Assembly (NCBI GenBank): GCA_000499405.2
Contig: HG738137.1
Coordinates: forward strand, 27,773,756-27,837,755
DNA: 64,000 nt
Source of the DNA: Onchocerca volvulus
Lineage: Eukaryota > Nematoda > Chromadorea > Rhabditida > Onchocercidae
Direction: 5' to 3'
The translations under genes were made by a program, and so were the position numbers. Positions 34,699 through 47,706 of the stretch are shown here, one piece after another; position 1 is the stretch's first letter; each line of letters starts with the position of its first letter. The notes beneath the pieces are model-generated. The model searched no databases, had not been told where the DNA came from, and saw only the letters and a list, made by a program, of their open reading frames with translations.

Positions 34699-37600
34699 TC
34701 AAATCTCAGATGGGAAAACGTTTACAATAAAACTATGAAAAATCAAAATATGTCTAAATCCAATTGGAGAAAAGCATTACCTGTTGAGCCTTATGTGACT
34801 TTTAACAAGATCATTTGAGCAAAGAGCTGCCATAAGCGATAATTCACCCGCTAACACTGTCGAACAAATAATTTCCGCCAGACGCGTAGCACATTCACCA
34901 GGAATTGAGGTTGATGTCCCACAACCCATTATCTTAATAATTTGCATTTACTGCTTTGATCACACAAATGCAAACATCATATTTCTGCGATTTTCAAATC
35001 TTTCATATTTCAGAATCCAAAAGAAAATATCACCCAGGTCACTGAAATAAATAAATGAGAATTCAAAAAAATTTGTGAAGATTTTCAACAAACTTGTAAG
35101 CATGCAGTTTGAGCTGGTAATATGGTACCGCCCCCAACAGTTCCAACCTCAAGGCAGCGCATGCTGCACGAAATATACAAATCGCCGAGTTCAGTTTTTT
35201 CCATTACGGTTAAACACATACTACTAGATACAACCTGAGCAACATCCTGTAATGCCAAAATAAGCCAAATTATTTTAATGACCAAAGCTTTTGGAAAAGT
35301 AACAGGAAGAAAAGATAAGCATACTGAATCTATAAACCAAACCTGCCCAGTTGCAATAAATATGGCTGCAACAATATTGGCTGCATGTGCATTCCAACCA
35401 CCAATGGTGCCAGCCATAGAAGAACCAATTAACAGTTTTGCCTGTCCTAATCGTACTAGTGCATCAACGGTAGTTTTAAGGATAGTTTGCACCACTGCAG
35501 CCGAAATTGTTGCATCAGCTACCATCGATTTCCCACGTCCTTTAAACCTGTCAAATCCATGAATTCTTGGCTGCACTGTGGCAGGAAAGAAAAATATAGT
35601 CATGAAATTTATCGAACATTAAGGATATAAAAAGTAAAAACATGAACCAATTAATAGCGCTAGCTTTCTTGTCCACACAATAATTACCAGATAGTGACAA
35701 TACTTCCATTTCGGGATATTTCTTTTTTAAATATGATAATACTGCACTTGCACCCCTGCAAAAATATAGCAAAGTCAATAGAATAGGCAAAACATCTCTG
35801 AGAAAATAACTGAATAATAGGGGAAATGGATGTGGTTAATGGCAGAAATCGAATAGCACACAATCAAAAATAATGGAAAAAATTTTTATTATTAAAAATT
35901 TGAAAAATGAATTGCTTGACGGATTATGTAAAAAGTAGAAGTTTCGCATACTAATTCAGTTTTTTAACATTACAAAAGAAAAAAACATAAAACTATAAAG
36001 AATTACTTTGAAACCATATTCATTCCCATTGCATCACCTGTTTTAGCTTCAAATCTTATAAATAGCAAACGGCCAGCAATTTCCGTCTCAAGTCGCTGTA
36101 GCCTCGCAAAACTACAAAACAACAAAAAATTCGATCACGATCTTCAAACAAAGTAAATTGCTATTTGGATTTTCCACTGAAATTTATCTAATGAATGAAA
36201 AATATGTTTGATTGATTATAGCTCAAACATCAAATACTAAATGTTTTTGCATTAATTAATCTATCGTTCGATTAAACCACCACTAAGTTAACTAATTTAG
36301 ACTGTACCTGCTTGTCGAATCAAAAACAGTTTTGATTTCTTCAAAGCCACTTGATGATTCTAATAAATCCTTCACCTCACTAAAAAGACAAGTTTAAGCA
36401 TCACATTTAATATTTGCTATTACTTGATCCACAAAAATACTTAATAAAGGATTAAGTTTCAATTTAATCCAGACAAATTAAATAAAGGATTAAGTCTCAA
36501 TTTAATTGAGACAAATTTAAATTTAAAAATTAAATTTTCCAACTTCAAAACTTGTTTTTATGATTCCTTAAAAGCAGAAACAAATGAAGTGCAACTTGCA
36601 GTTCTAGACATTATATTTAAGATTCAGCAATAAGCTTATGGTTTCTTTTTGATAAATTTCGATTAATTCTATAAGAATGCAAAGATTTGAAAGAGATTTT
36701 CTTTTCTATTCTGTATTAGGGGAAAGTCATTTTTGCAATGCGCTATATTCGTTGACAGGACTACATGGAAAATAAGATTAAAGACGTTACTTAGATAATC
36801 TAAGGTCAACAATCATCATTAAGATAAGCAATTTGTTATGACAATGCATATCACTATTCAATTCACTGATTTTGTAGTCACTAAGATCTCATGAGCTTAC
36901 AACATTTTGGTGACATTCGGAAACTGAACAACCGGCGCACGCGTCATTCCATCCCTACACATACGAACTGCGACACCGCCAGATTCCTATGATGAATTAC
37001 GTGCTTTACTTAAATTATTAAAAAAAAAAATCCGACAGAAATATGCTGCATATTTTTAAAGATTTTTTTAATCAATTAACTCACAAAAATTGCACGACAT
37101 CCACGGTTAGTACTAGCGATAAGAGCGCCTTCCGTTGTAGACATTGGTACAAAACATTTGCGTCCGTTCACCAGTAGTGGCCCAACAATTCCCGTCGGTA
37201 CAGGAACATAACCAATTACATTTTCACAGCATGATCCGTTCACCTACAGCGCAATAATTTAATTAAACCATTTCAGAAAAAAAAAAATTATAAATGACAG
37301 AAGAGTGATACTAGTAAAAGATAATACTTACGTAACTATAATCATAGTGCTGAAATGGCAAATTGTGGAATGATATATTAGCGATGTCATGAAAATGTGA
37401 TCTTCGTAATGAAACTGCACGGACTAAGTCATTACTTAATTTCTGTTCCAAATCGCGTTGTTTTAAATGTCCGAAATTCAGCAATTGTATTATTTCCCTG
37501 TAAGAAAGAAGGGAATCTTTTTTTGATCAATAATCTAATTTAAATCTTAATGATTAGTATTACTGATCTTTCCTTAAGCTGAAGATAAACAGTGCAATCC

Positions 37601-38306
37601 AAAAGCAGATACATCATCATATGATTCTGCCATATTTCCAAATAAAAAGAGAAAAAACTCAGTGACATACCTGTCGTTTAATGATGCATAATTATCCGTA
37701 GCTTTACCTAGCTTCAAATTTCGAATTAACGTTGATTCATTATTTGTATTATCATTAAGTTCCGGATTTCTTCGAACTATTAATTCGTTTCCCGAATCAC
37801 TATTTCTCTGATTGATCGTTTGGGTATTCACCTCTAAAATGGGAAAAATGATCAATTAAGATAATAAATTATTCGTCGGAACGAACTCCGTCACGAATAA
37901 TATTTATGTATGTTAATCTATGTTAATCTATCATCATATAGAAAATCGAACATATTTATTTAATTCAGAATAACCTTTATATACTCCATCTTATCAAAAA
38001 TAACATATATCATTCGAAACAATATTTAAGAAATTTTATTTTATACAAATAGCATTCATGCTGTTTCATCATCCTAAAATGATTGAATATACCTTCTTCA
38101 TCAAATGTTTTTGTCGACTCGAGTGTAAAAACCGGTTTGCATGGAAGATTTTCGCATTTAAAATGTTCACTTATCTCAGATATGATATCATTAAATAATT
38201 TGATTCTCCACTGATCATTCTTATCAATGACAACACCATTTATCTTTTTTAAAAGCCATGCCTCATCAACTACGAAATTTCCTCCACCTCTCGAACATTG
38301 TGACAT
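34699..38306 (-). CDS. HMG-CoA reductase (class I), catalytic form
   Basis: Reduces HMG-CoA to mevalonate with NADPH, giving isoprenoids for ubiquinone, dolichol and prenylation. Exons 38093-38306, 37671-37833, 37332-37497, 37085-37243, 36901-36986, 36308-36379, 36007-36111, 35648-35755, 35343-35547, 35094-35246, 34781-34932, and probably 34699-34732; total about 538 aa, all phases agree. All four catalytic residues are present: Glu in [10 protein letters not shown], Lys in [13 protein letters not shown], Asp in ATGQDVAQ, and His in LVKSHIRLN. Also seen: [34 protein letters not shown] and EVGTVGGGT. The first 130 residues are hydrophilic: no sterol-sensing or other membrane segments are visible. 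A TTTTCAG ten bases upstream of the ATG (38316-38322) suggests trans-splicing at the true 5' end. The acceptor TTATTAAG of the eleventh exon is unusual but gives the conserved LQ-MG junction. The last exon is the weakest part. Confidence 0.95.
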
Positions 38307-38315
38307 TCTTTTACC

Positions 38316-38322
38316 CTGAAAA
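38316..38322 (-). promoter_or_regulatory. Likely trans-splice acceptor of HMG-CoA reductase
   Basis: On the minus strand ATATTTTCAG lies about ten bases before the ATG at 38306. No upstream coding exon of suitable phase is seen, so a leader site is the simplest reading. It would fix the N-terminus at MSQCSRGGG. If it is instead an internal acceptor, an upstream membrane-domain exon would be needed. Confidence 0.5.
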
Positions 38323-41160
38323 TATTCCGATAATATTTAGCTATTTCTGATTTCATTGTTGCTAACAGAAGAAAAAGAATCGTAGATAAAGGAAAGTGAA
38401 TATATCGGACAAAGAAGTCAAAAACATAGCACATATTAAATAATTTAACAAAGAATTTTAACATATATAAGTACAAAGAATGTACTTTCCATCATCTAAG
38501 AAAAAATTGAGATCTTTAGGATATTAGAAAAAAATCTCCCATTTTCAGCATGTCATTGTTAAAAACAGTGTGGTCTAGTATTTCCTAAATTCCGCAAAAA
38601 ACAAATTAATACAAAAAACATCATCATATTATTGATAAAATGAAACTGATCAATCATACTTAGAAGACAACAAGAACAGTGATGAAAAGTAAAAATGCTA
38701 AGTTTGAGACTGTTCAATTCGAAATTTTTGGAGGGGATAGAGCATTACTATCAGTATTTCTCATTTTTTTCTATCATTTTAGAATAATTAATAATGTATG
38801 CCATAGCTGCGCAAATTATCCACAAACCTAGTAAACTATATGATCAGACTGTAAATGTCAAAAATTTGGCCCTAAAATTACTAATCATCATGCCGTGAGA
38901 AAAAAATCATTCATTTTAGAAAATATATGAGAAGTTATGAAAGCCAAAATATGACCCTGGAACCATTAATTAATTCATTGACATGCCGTAAGAAAAAAAG
39001 AGCCTACCTGAACGACAAAACACACGACAAACCAAAAAGGCCAAAAATACGGCCACAAAATTGCTGATCAAACGAACAGGCCGTAAAAAGAGAAAGGAGT
39101 ATGGCGGAAAAAAAGTTGATGAAAATTCGGAAATCGTTTCAAGACACATCCAAACTATCGCAACTTTCCGTCTAATTAAGTTGTTTACAATAAACAAGAA
39201 TGGAACTTTTCCTTTTTTTTTTTTTTTATCATTTCATTTATCTTCTTATCATTTTTTATCATTTTAGAATAAAATTAATAAGGTGGTGTATTGATTTTAT
39301 GTTATCACTTAGATTATTCAGCAAAAAATTATCGAATTTAAATTAAATAAATTTAGGATCAAAATATTTATTTAAATTTAAAATCAAAAATATCCATTTC
39401 AATTTAAAGGAATGAAATATTTCATGTGGTTATTTCAAAATGTTAATGAAATATAAAAACTTCTTAATTAAATATTAGAATTGATTAATTCGTGTCAAAA
39501 TATTATCAAATTAACATATTAGCATAAATTCTAAGTTATGCTATTTTTGAGACAAGTATTTAATTTCTTTCTTAATACATATTTGATCGATTATAAACAT
39601 TCAAATATAAAATATTCAAATGTAAAATATTCAAATAACAATATTCAAATAATAATATTCAAATATTTTTGCACCAATGGTACGGTTATATACAAAGGAA
39701 AGAATTGATAATTCAATTTTAAATTATTTAAATATCCTATGAATGTGTTGTCGTTTTTATCAGTATTTCTCATTCCTATAACAATTTGTAAATCATTTAA
39801 TGATATCACTTTTGGTATTGATAACATTTTTTGCTTTCTCTTGATTTCGCAATAATTTGTAAATATTTAAAATTAATTATTTGAATTTTTGGAATAATAA
39901 GAAAGGCTAATATTGAAATAAAATGATAATATGTTATAAATTCAAATTAAAATATATCCTCTTCATATGGTCTTCTAACAACTGAACATGAAATTCATGT
40001 ACTTCTTTTGCCAATAATTTCTCTTTAATTAAATTTTCAATAATTTTCTATAAACATGAAAACTTAATGCAAAATTGTTTGGTTGGCTTTACATTTTTTT
40101 CAAAACTATTTAATGGTAAATATTCAGTTGAAATTACTGGGTCGAAAGTTGATTAATCAATTTTCAATTTATTTCTAATTAAATTAAACTGAATGAATGT
40201 TTTAATTCATTCATTTTTATATTGCTCAACATTATAAGGAATTAATTAGATTTTGTTGGAATTCCTTGAGCATTTAGACTGATATAATCGTTTTCAAACA
40301 GCATTTTATGAAAGGGAAAATATTCAAAGCTTCTTATAAATTCTTCGAAAATTATGGAACCAAAAAAAAAAATTGAAATTCATTCTACCTTCTAATTTCA
40401 ATTTTTAAAAGAAATAATTAAATTCTGTTGAAATCTTTCAAACATTTATATTAATATAACTTATTTCTAATAACATTTGAAAAAGCAGAAAAAAGAAATG
40501 AAACCAAAAAAATCGCCTAATTATTATTTTATCCATAAAATAATTTCGGAAATATCTTTTTAAGAATGAAAAGTATTGAAAATAATCTTTCAATTACCTT
40601 ATTTAACAACTCATGAAGGAATTAATAAATAAATAGATTCTTAGAAAAAAAATATTAAAATAAATTATTTAATTAAGGAAAAATTAAGTATATCTTATAG
40701 ATTCTCATATTTATTATATATCCCAGTTTCTTTATATAAAAATATTAACATATCAGTTAAATTTAATTTTAATTTTAGTATTAAACAATTTCTTCACCTT
40801 GAATTATCATGCTATTTAATCGAATGATTTGATCATAAAATTTTTAAGAATCAATAACTATAAAATAACATTGGACAAATACAATTATGGAAATTATCAT
40901 AATTTAAAAGTATTTTATCGCTATTATTTGTGTAATTACATCTTTAGATAATTATTATATTTGTAGTATCGTTTGTTATATCGAAGATATTTTATAATAA
41001 TTCATATAATCACATTATTAAATAATTGTTGGATAATTATGCTCATAGTAATTTAAAACTTTGCAATATCATGACGAAAGGTTTCATCACAATTTTGTTT
41101 TAAAATTAAAAATCAAAAATAAAATATGATAAAGTGTGATAAATTTATGGTAAATTCTTC
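38323..41160. other. Divergent intergenic region between HMG-CoA reductase and the Ig-EGF gene
   Basis: The part 38880-39200 is less AT-rich and contains CATGCCGTGAGAAAAAAA and CATGCCGTAAGAAAAAAA about 90 bp apart; open frames there run on both strands and are not convincing. Repeats of AATATTCAAAT occur at 39598-39665. A candidate first exon of the next gene is at 40067-40115. Confidence 0.4.
39598..39665. repeat. Short tandem repeat, unit about 16 bp
   Basis: Five imperfect units of AAATATTCAAAT with variable spacers. Confidence 0.6.
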
Positions 41161-41169
41161 ATCTTTCAG

Positions 41170-42395
41170 AACCACAACCGATATTTATCAATAATTCGAA
41201 TATTTCGATGCCAGTTGTAAAAATTGATGAAACAACACTTTACGTAGCAATGGGACGTCACATTACCTTAAATTGTGTATCATGGAATTCAGCTAAAAGT
41301 AATTATTACAATCGAAATAAAACAATGAAATGGATATTTCGTGATATCCAAGAACATCGTAGCATTGACATCGATATCTTTAATAGGTAACTCAATTACA
41401 TGAAACATATTAGCAATGATTTTCTTAAAAATTAAAAAATTAATTTAAAAAAAATTTAACTTTTCTTTAGTTTTCTCCAGTTAAAACTTTACAAGTTAAA
41501 CATTATTAGCAATCACTTTTTTAAAGATCCAAAAATTATTGTTAAAAAATGTCATCTTGGAAAACATATATTTATTATTTTACATCCATGAAGAGTACGG
41601 TTATATCTATATAAAAATTTCTCAAATCATAACTTTTTAATCGCGTATTTGTTAATTTTAAAAAAGGATTTTTCATAATTTTTTTAAAATTTAAGTATGA
41701 TTTAAAAAAAAAAATTCTTTTTATTTCATTCCATTTCATTTCAAGCTTCATCTCATATTTTAAATTTTCAAATATATAAATTAATCATCGATTTCTCTTC
41801 ATTATTATATGTATTTTTTTTTTTTTGGATAATGTACCATAAATAATTTGTAATTTTTACGCATTATTTGATTTTAAATTTAATTTCATATTAACAGTCG
41901 ATTTTCCATCAATAAAACAGGTGGCCGTCTCATTCTTTATACGGCACAAAAAGAAAACGAAGGCATTTATGATTGTCATGTAGGTTTAACCGAAAGAATT
42001 GAGTGGGTTTCACGAGTTAACCTTTGTGAGTGTTATGAATTCCTCATAACAATTTTATTTATTTGATCGGAAATTCGAAAATGTGGAAAATTTTCGAATT
42101 TTTGAAAATTTGAAATTCTCTTCAAGAAATGACAAAAATTGAGATCAAAAAACAGTTGAAAGATTATCATAAATTTATTGTCTAGAATTTATACAACATC
42201 TTTGAAAGATTAATATGTTTAAGTGATACAGGATTGTTATCATCAGAGATAAAATACACTTGATTCATAAATTTTTTCATATTTCCAAATTTTATGCATA
42301 GGAAATACCTGAAAGTAGGGCGGTTTTAATTAGATGAGCCAAAATTGATAGAAGTTATAAATTATAATAATAAATAACATCGGTTGATAATATCA

Positions 42396-42471
<76 letters not shown>

Positions 42472-44553
42472 TAACAATAATAAATAATAATAGAGCAGTT
42501 GTTCTCAACTGATAAGTAATAACTAATGAAGTCTTAGGATGATATTCAAAATTTAACAATTAACTTCTTAAATTTGTACTTCTATGATCATTTACAATTC
42601 TTTGATCTTTGATGTAATTAAAAGAATCCCTTTACAATATTATAACGAATAAATATTTGTCCATAAATTGTTTCAAAAAATTTAACAAATGAAAAAAGAC
42701 AAAAAAATCATAGTTTGCTAACTATTTATTTACTTCAAAATTTTGACAATTTTGATCGCTGACATTTAATTATCTTTAAATACAATTAGTCTAAACTAGT
42801 ACATAGACACTATAATTAGTCAATTAGTTAGTCAGTTAGCTAGTTAATTATTAGTCAATCACATTATAGACTAATTGACTAATTAATTACTCAATTAGTC
42901 TATAGAATTATAAATAATGTTGAAAAGACTTCTATTTGAATTAATTTGAAGTATTGATTTATTAATAATTCGCATATCTCTCCATATCACATATTATACG
43001 GAGAACAGACGAATCATTTTAAGCATGCAAAATTTTATTCAATTATTTAAAATTGTAATATTTCATTGTTATATTTAATTCCAATATAATCTAATTGAAT
43101 CATTATCAGTTCCAGATGTGCAAGATTGTGATGAAGAGAATGATTCAACTTCATACCGTAATGTTATGAATCCATGTCAATACGGTAGTTGTACGATCGA
43201 TACTTTCCCGAATGTTTCAATTTTGAAATATCTAAAATGTAATTGCATATTACAGTATACGGGAGAATTTTGTACTGGTAATACTTCATTATCATATCAG
43301 AATGTCTTATCTTATGACAATTTCCTTAAGTGTTAATCACAACAACAAATAATAATACTTGATTATCATATCAGAATGTATCAGAATATATTGTCTAATC
43401 ATTATTTAATTAAATACTAATCATCACAGCAAGTAATAAACAGTATTTCATTATCATATCAGAATATATTACTATTACTTCATTAAATATTAATGATAAC
43501 AGCATAAATAGTGATATTTCAATTAAAAAAATATCACAAAGAAAAAAATGGTCAAAAAGTTAGAACCGTATGACAGCATTTAGCTTAAGCGCACGTATCG
43601 CAAAAAATTTTATACAATTGTTTCACCCAATGACGAGAAATGTCGCAAAAATTGCGACGACAAATTTAATTTAATTTAATTTTTGCACTAAATTAGTTAA
43701 AAAAATTTGATTTAGTTTTAAGAAAGTTATGCAAAAAAGTAAGTTACATATTCCTCGGTTCCTTACGATTGTAATGTTATCATGAAATATTTAATTTTTT
43801 ATTGTAACACTGATTTATGGAATGAAATTTTTATTGAAATAAATAAAAATTTGGATATTTCATTTCAATAACGATATTTGCTAAATTTATTCATTCAAAA
43901 AAGTTTGTTAAATGGAATCATTATGATATGTCAATTTTAACATTTATTTGATTATTTGATTTCTTATTAATGTTTTCAATTTTTGTTAAATTTATGTCTA
44001 TTAAAAATTTGTTAAACCTCAAAAACTTGTACAATCTTAATTAATTTATTTATGTAATTGATAGAACTTGTTGATGGAACCTTTGGACGTGAAATTCTAC
44101 GTTTCTCACCATTTATAGCACATATTTGTTCAACATTATGCATATTTATTATTTTCTTTTGTTGCAAGAAAAGGTTTACATTTTGACATTTCTTCAATTA
44201 TTCACTTTCTTTTTAATGCTTGTAATTTTTGAAAAAAAGTATTTAATTATTTGATTTCTTACTATAATTTGTACGTCTCGCAAAAAATAAAATAATGAAA
44301 TTTTTTTCCTTTTTATATAATAAATTTGAAATTTGAGTTTTTTTCTTTTTTTTCAAGTGATGGTCGCAAAAGAATCGTTTCATTGGAAGAAGTCGCACCA
44401 CCGCCACCACCAGATGCATCCGATGATCTCAAAATACTCTATCCTGCAGCTATGCGACCGGAATTAAAAACGGAAGAACCGACTGAAGAAACGGAATTGA
44501 ATGCTCGAACAATTGCGATTTGTTTTGATGAATTACAATATGCTACCGTATGA
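41170..44553 (+). CDS. Ig-EGF-transmembrane protein (neuregulin-like layout; C. elegans IGEG-type)
   Basis: Likely a membrane-anchored signalling protein. Exons 41170-41386, 41898-42025, 43110-43277, 44065-44173 and 44358-44553 join in phase (about 272 codons); the 5' exon is missing from the model. An Ig-like domain spans the first two: HITLNCVSW, KWIFRD, then RFSINKTGGRLILYTA and the hallmark NEGIYDCHVG. The third exon is EGF-like with six Cys in C-x15-C-x4-C-x15-C-x-C-x8-C. The fourth gives a membrane helix (SPFIAHICSTLCIFIIFFCC) stopped by KK, the fifth a cytoplasmic tail with five Pro in a row and the end ARTIAICFDELQYATV. One sequon (NKT) is seen twice. C. elegans has igeg genes with this Ig plus EGF order. 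A candidate first exon with fitting phase is 40067-40115 (MQNCLVGFTFFSK), but it is a poor signal peptide. Note that the opposite strand is also open over the fourth exon. Confidence 0.8.
42397..42469. repeat. (TAA)n microsatellite
   Basis: About 24 uninterrupted TAA units in an intron of the Ig-EGF gene; a large ORF of Ile codons on the other strand is only its shadow. Confidence 0.95.
42780..42905. repeat. TTAGT/ACTAA-rich palindromic repeat in intron
   Basis: Many copies of ATTAGTCAATTAGT-type words, some inverted (AATTGACTAAT, AATTAGTCTA), so parts can fold back. It lies in the intron before the EGF exon. Confidence 0.6.
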
Positions 44554-47500
44554 AAAATATAGATGAATATCGCAAAATGATCAAGAATGTTTCAGATTAT
44601 TTTGTTAATTTAATTTCATTTTTTTTTTTGATTCTTATTTGTTACTTTCCAAAATTTATTTTTTCTTTATCAATCACGATAAAAGTTTTAAACAGCAACA
44701 AGACATTACTATTTTTTCATTATTATGGTATAAATAATTAATTGATTAATTATTATAATTGATTAATTGATTAATTATTTTTCCCGAAGAGTATAAATTC
44801 AAATTTTAAAGATAATTCAAATTTCCATCGTCAAACTAGAGATTTTGAGCAAAAAAGGAAGCAATTTGTGCATTAAATAAATTTTTAATCCTTTATATTT
44901 CTATTTTTTGAAAGTCGTAAACATCTGAAATGTTATAAATGAACCTTTTTCATTCGGAAATAATTTACGTTATAAATGCACCAGTAATTTTTTTAATATA
45001 AAAAATAAGAAAAAGGGAAAAGCAAATGAAGCAAAATGATTGATGATATCATATCAGAAATTTCCGGATTTTATTGTAGAATTTATCAGAATGAGTGATT
45101 TAACAATAATTAAATTATTTTTATGGCTTTAAATGATGATAGAAACTTAATGGGTATTTTGTTGAAAATTTAGTCAATTTTATGCCTGTAAATATTAATG
45201 CATGCATCTTTCCTAATTCATTTCATGCAAATATTTTAGATCAGCCCAAAAAATTTTTTCTCAAAAATTGCTAATTACAAAATTTACTTTGCCTAATCAA
45301 AGAAAGCTAATATTGAAGTTAAGGAAAAGTTCAAAAATTTACTTATATTGAATTCAATTATTTAGTTTTAATTACCTTTACTTACTACATATTTGTTTGC
45401 TTAAATCATATTTCTAATGAAATTGCTATTTTTAATTAAATTTATGATAGTATTTTTAATAAATTGTTGCAAAAAATAATAAAAAATTAACGTTTTGTCA
45501 TAAATCAACTGTGTTATTATATCATAAATTGTATTATTATCAATACTTGTACGATACCTGCAACTATTAATGATATGATAATGTAATTTAATGAAAAAAT
45601 GGATAGGATGATTAACGCATTATCTGTATATAACCTATGATATTGAAAATAATTATATGTTGAAAAATTTCAAATTCAAATTATTACACTTTAAGAAATT
45701 GAAAAATTTTTGGACCAACAAAATTCTGTAATAAAAATGAATCAAATATATATATATATATATAATGAAATAAGATTATGCTATTATAACTATTCATTTA
45801 ATGTTGATTAATAATCAGAATATCATTAGTCTTTACTTTTTATGATTTTAGCATAAAATAAAGGAAAGAATTTTTTGTATTTATTTAATTTATCTCGTAT
45901 GATTGAAAGAAATGCTGTAAGCAAAATAAATTGTTTCATCCAGAAAAAAAGCAAATTGATAATTTAATAGTTTCATACATTCATATCATGCATTTTAACA
46001 ACTTTTTCTCTTTCCAAACTTCTAATTCATGCTGAGCATTTCTAGAAATTTCTTATAAATTTGCAACTTTTTGTGGCAGATTACTTTAGTTATTTTTTTT
46101 TTTTTGATCAAATTAGCTTTTTTTTCTCTTTGTTACTTTCGAAATTATTAGTCCAAATACTAATCTTTTTTTTTCTTTGCTGAAAATATTATACACTGTG
46201 ATATTATCATAGAGAAGTTGTTGTAATTTTAAAAAGTTTCACTTTGCCAGCATTTTTTGAAGAAATGAATCTGTAAATACTTAATTAAGAAAGATCTCTT
46301 GGCCGGACGATTGAAACGATTTCATTAGCTAAGCTAAAAAATATTATAAAATTATATGCTAACCTACTTTTTTTTTTTTTTTTTAACAGTATTCGATTTT
46401 TCAGAAAATAATGATAAAAATTTGCAAAAAATAAATGAAATTTCTTGCTCTTCCTTTTTGAATTAAATTAAATGAAAGCTAAAGTATAGCTAAAGTTTTG
46501 ATATTCTTGTCTCAAATCTTGTTTATCGTAATTTCTTAGACAGATTCACAGATTAATGATATTATATATAGAAAAATTAAGTGGTAAAAAAGCGATTTTG
46601 ATTATTTATATTTTATCATGATAAAATTTTGAAATATTTTTTATAGTAATCCTGCAAAAATCTACTTTGCTAATTTATTTTTCACAATAATGTTGCAAAT
46701 GGAATATGACACAAATAAGAATAAAATTAATGCTAAAACTAGGCTAACGCAATAAAAATAAAACATGATATGAATTAAATATAATATTAATGTAATATAA
46801 ATCTACAAAATTAAATAAAAAAGTTTTGAAGAAAAATAGAATAGAATTTCTTCTTATAAAAGTGGGATGCATTGAAGAAAGTTGGACTGAATAATTTGAA
46901 ATTCTGAAAGTGCCGGAAGAAAATAATTTAAAAAATTTTCGTAACTATTTCTTAGTCATGTATTAATGATATATTCTGATGATATCATTGATTTCCATGT
47001 CCCATTTTCTATTTGTTGTGTTTTTTTTTTTTTTGTATGAATTGCAAAATAAAAAGTGAAGAAAATATAAATCTGAAAAATAATTACAATGGAATTTTTA
47101 CGCAATTGAAAAAGATTTTCTCATCCTTGGGAATTTCTATAAAAATAAATCCTGAAAATTACGGAATTATTGTGAATATAATTGAAATATTGGTGAATAA
47201 ATCTGAAAAATTCACAAAAAAAGAAAAAAAAAAAAACAATTTGGTTGTTTAGTACAAATCTACTAACTTTTTTTCCAATCAATATTCTGCAAAGAAATAC
47301 TGAAAAAATTTGAAGATAAATTATTACTAAATCTGAAAATAATTCATTTTCAACAAAGCATCTTTTTTTAATAATATTTTCTTTTTCAAAAGTTTACCAA
47401 ATTTTGTCAATTAGTATAAAAATTCATCACTAATAACTACTTTATTATTTGCTCTAATCATTTTCTCAATTAAATTTTACTATATAAAATGGAAACTTAC

Positions 47501-47584
47501 GGAAGCATTAATAATTCCGTCTTAAATACTTATATAAATCTTTATAAGAACTTTTTTTAACTTTACTAATTCAAATTTTAGCTT
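44554..47584. other. AT-rich, no gene seen
   Basis: Poly-T runs and (AT)n at 45750-45764. The frame at 47013-47252 is Lys/Asn/Ile-rich and looks like AT-rich chance coding. Confidence 0.5.
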
Positions 47585-47706
47585 TTGAACATTTTGATTC
47601 GTCAACTATTCGACCTACGCAAATATGCTTCACGGATGAATTAAGCAAAACTTTTTTTGAACATGATATTTTAAATACTTTACTTCCATCACATATTCAA
47701 TATTAA
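47585..47706 (+). CDS. Orphan terminal exon, unassigned
   Basis: After a TTTTAG acceptor the frame reads FEHFDSSTIRPTQICFTDEL then SKTFFEHDILNTLLPSHIQY and stops. It is entered with one base pending. The part TQICFTDEL recalls TIAICFDEL at the end of the Ig-EGF protein. The EGF exon (ending 43277) leaves one base, so an alternative tail without the membrane segment is possible on phase alone, though 4.3 kb away. It could also be the relic of a tandem copy. No own upstream exon was found. Confidence 0.35.

Noticed and set aside
35278..35562. 94-codon plus-strand frame
   Set aside because: Antisense shadow of the conserved HMG-CoA reductase exon.
38270..38476. Hydrophobic minus-strand frame upstream of HMG-CoA reductase that could pass as a membrane domain
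   Set aside because: It is in a different frame from the first coding exon, runs through the likely leader acceptor and does not resemble a sterol-sensing domain.
42362..42559. Ile-rich minus-strand frame
   Set aside because: Translation of the (TAA)n microsatellite.
44012..44197. 61-codon minus-strand frame (MKKCQNVNLFLQQ)
   Set aside because: The plus strand gives a membrane-helix exon that joins the Ig-EGF gene on both sides in phase, so the minus frame is a shadow despite its coding look.
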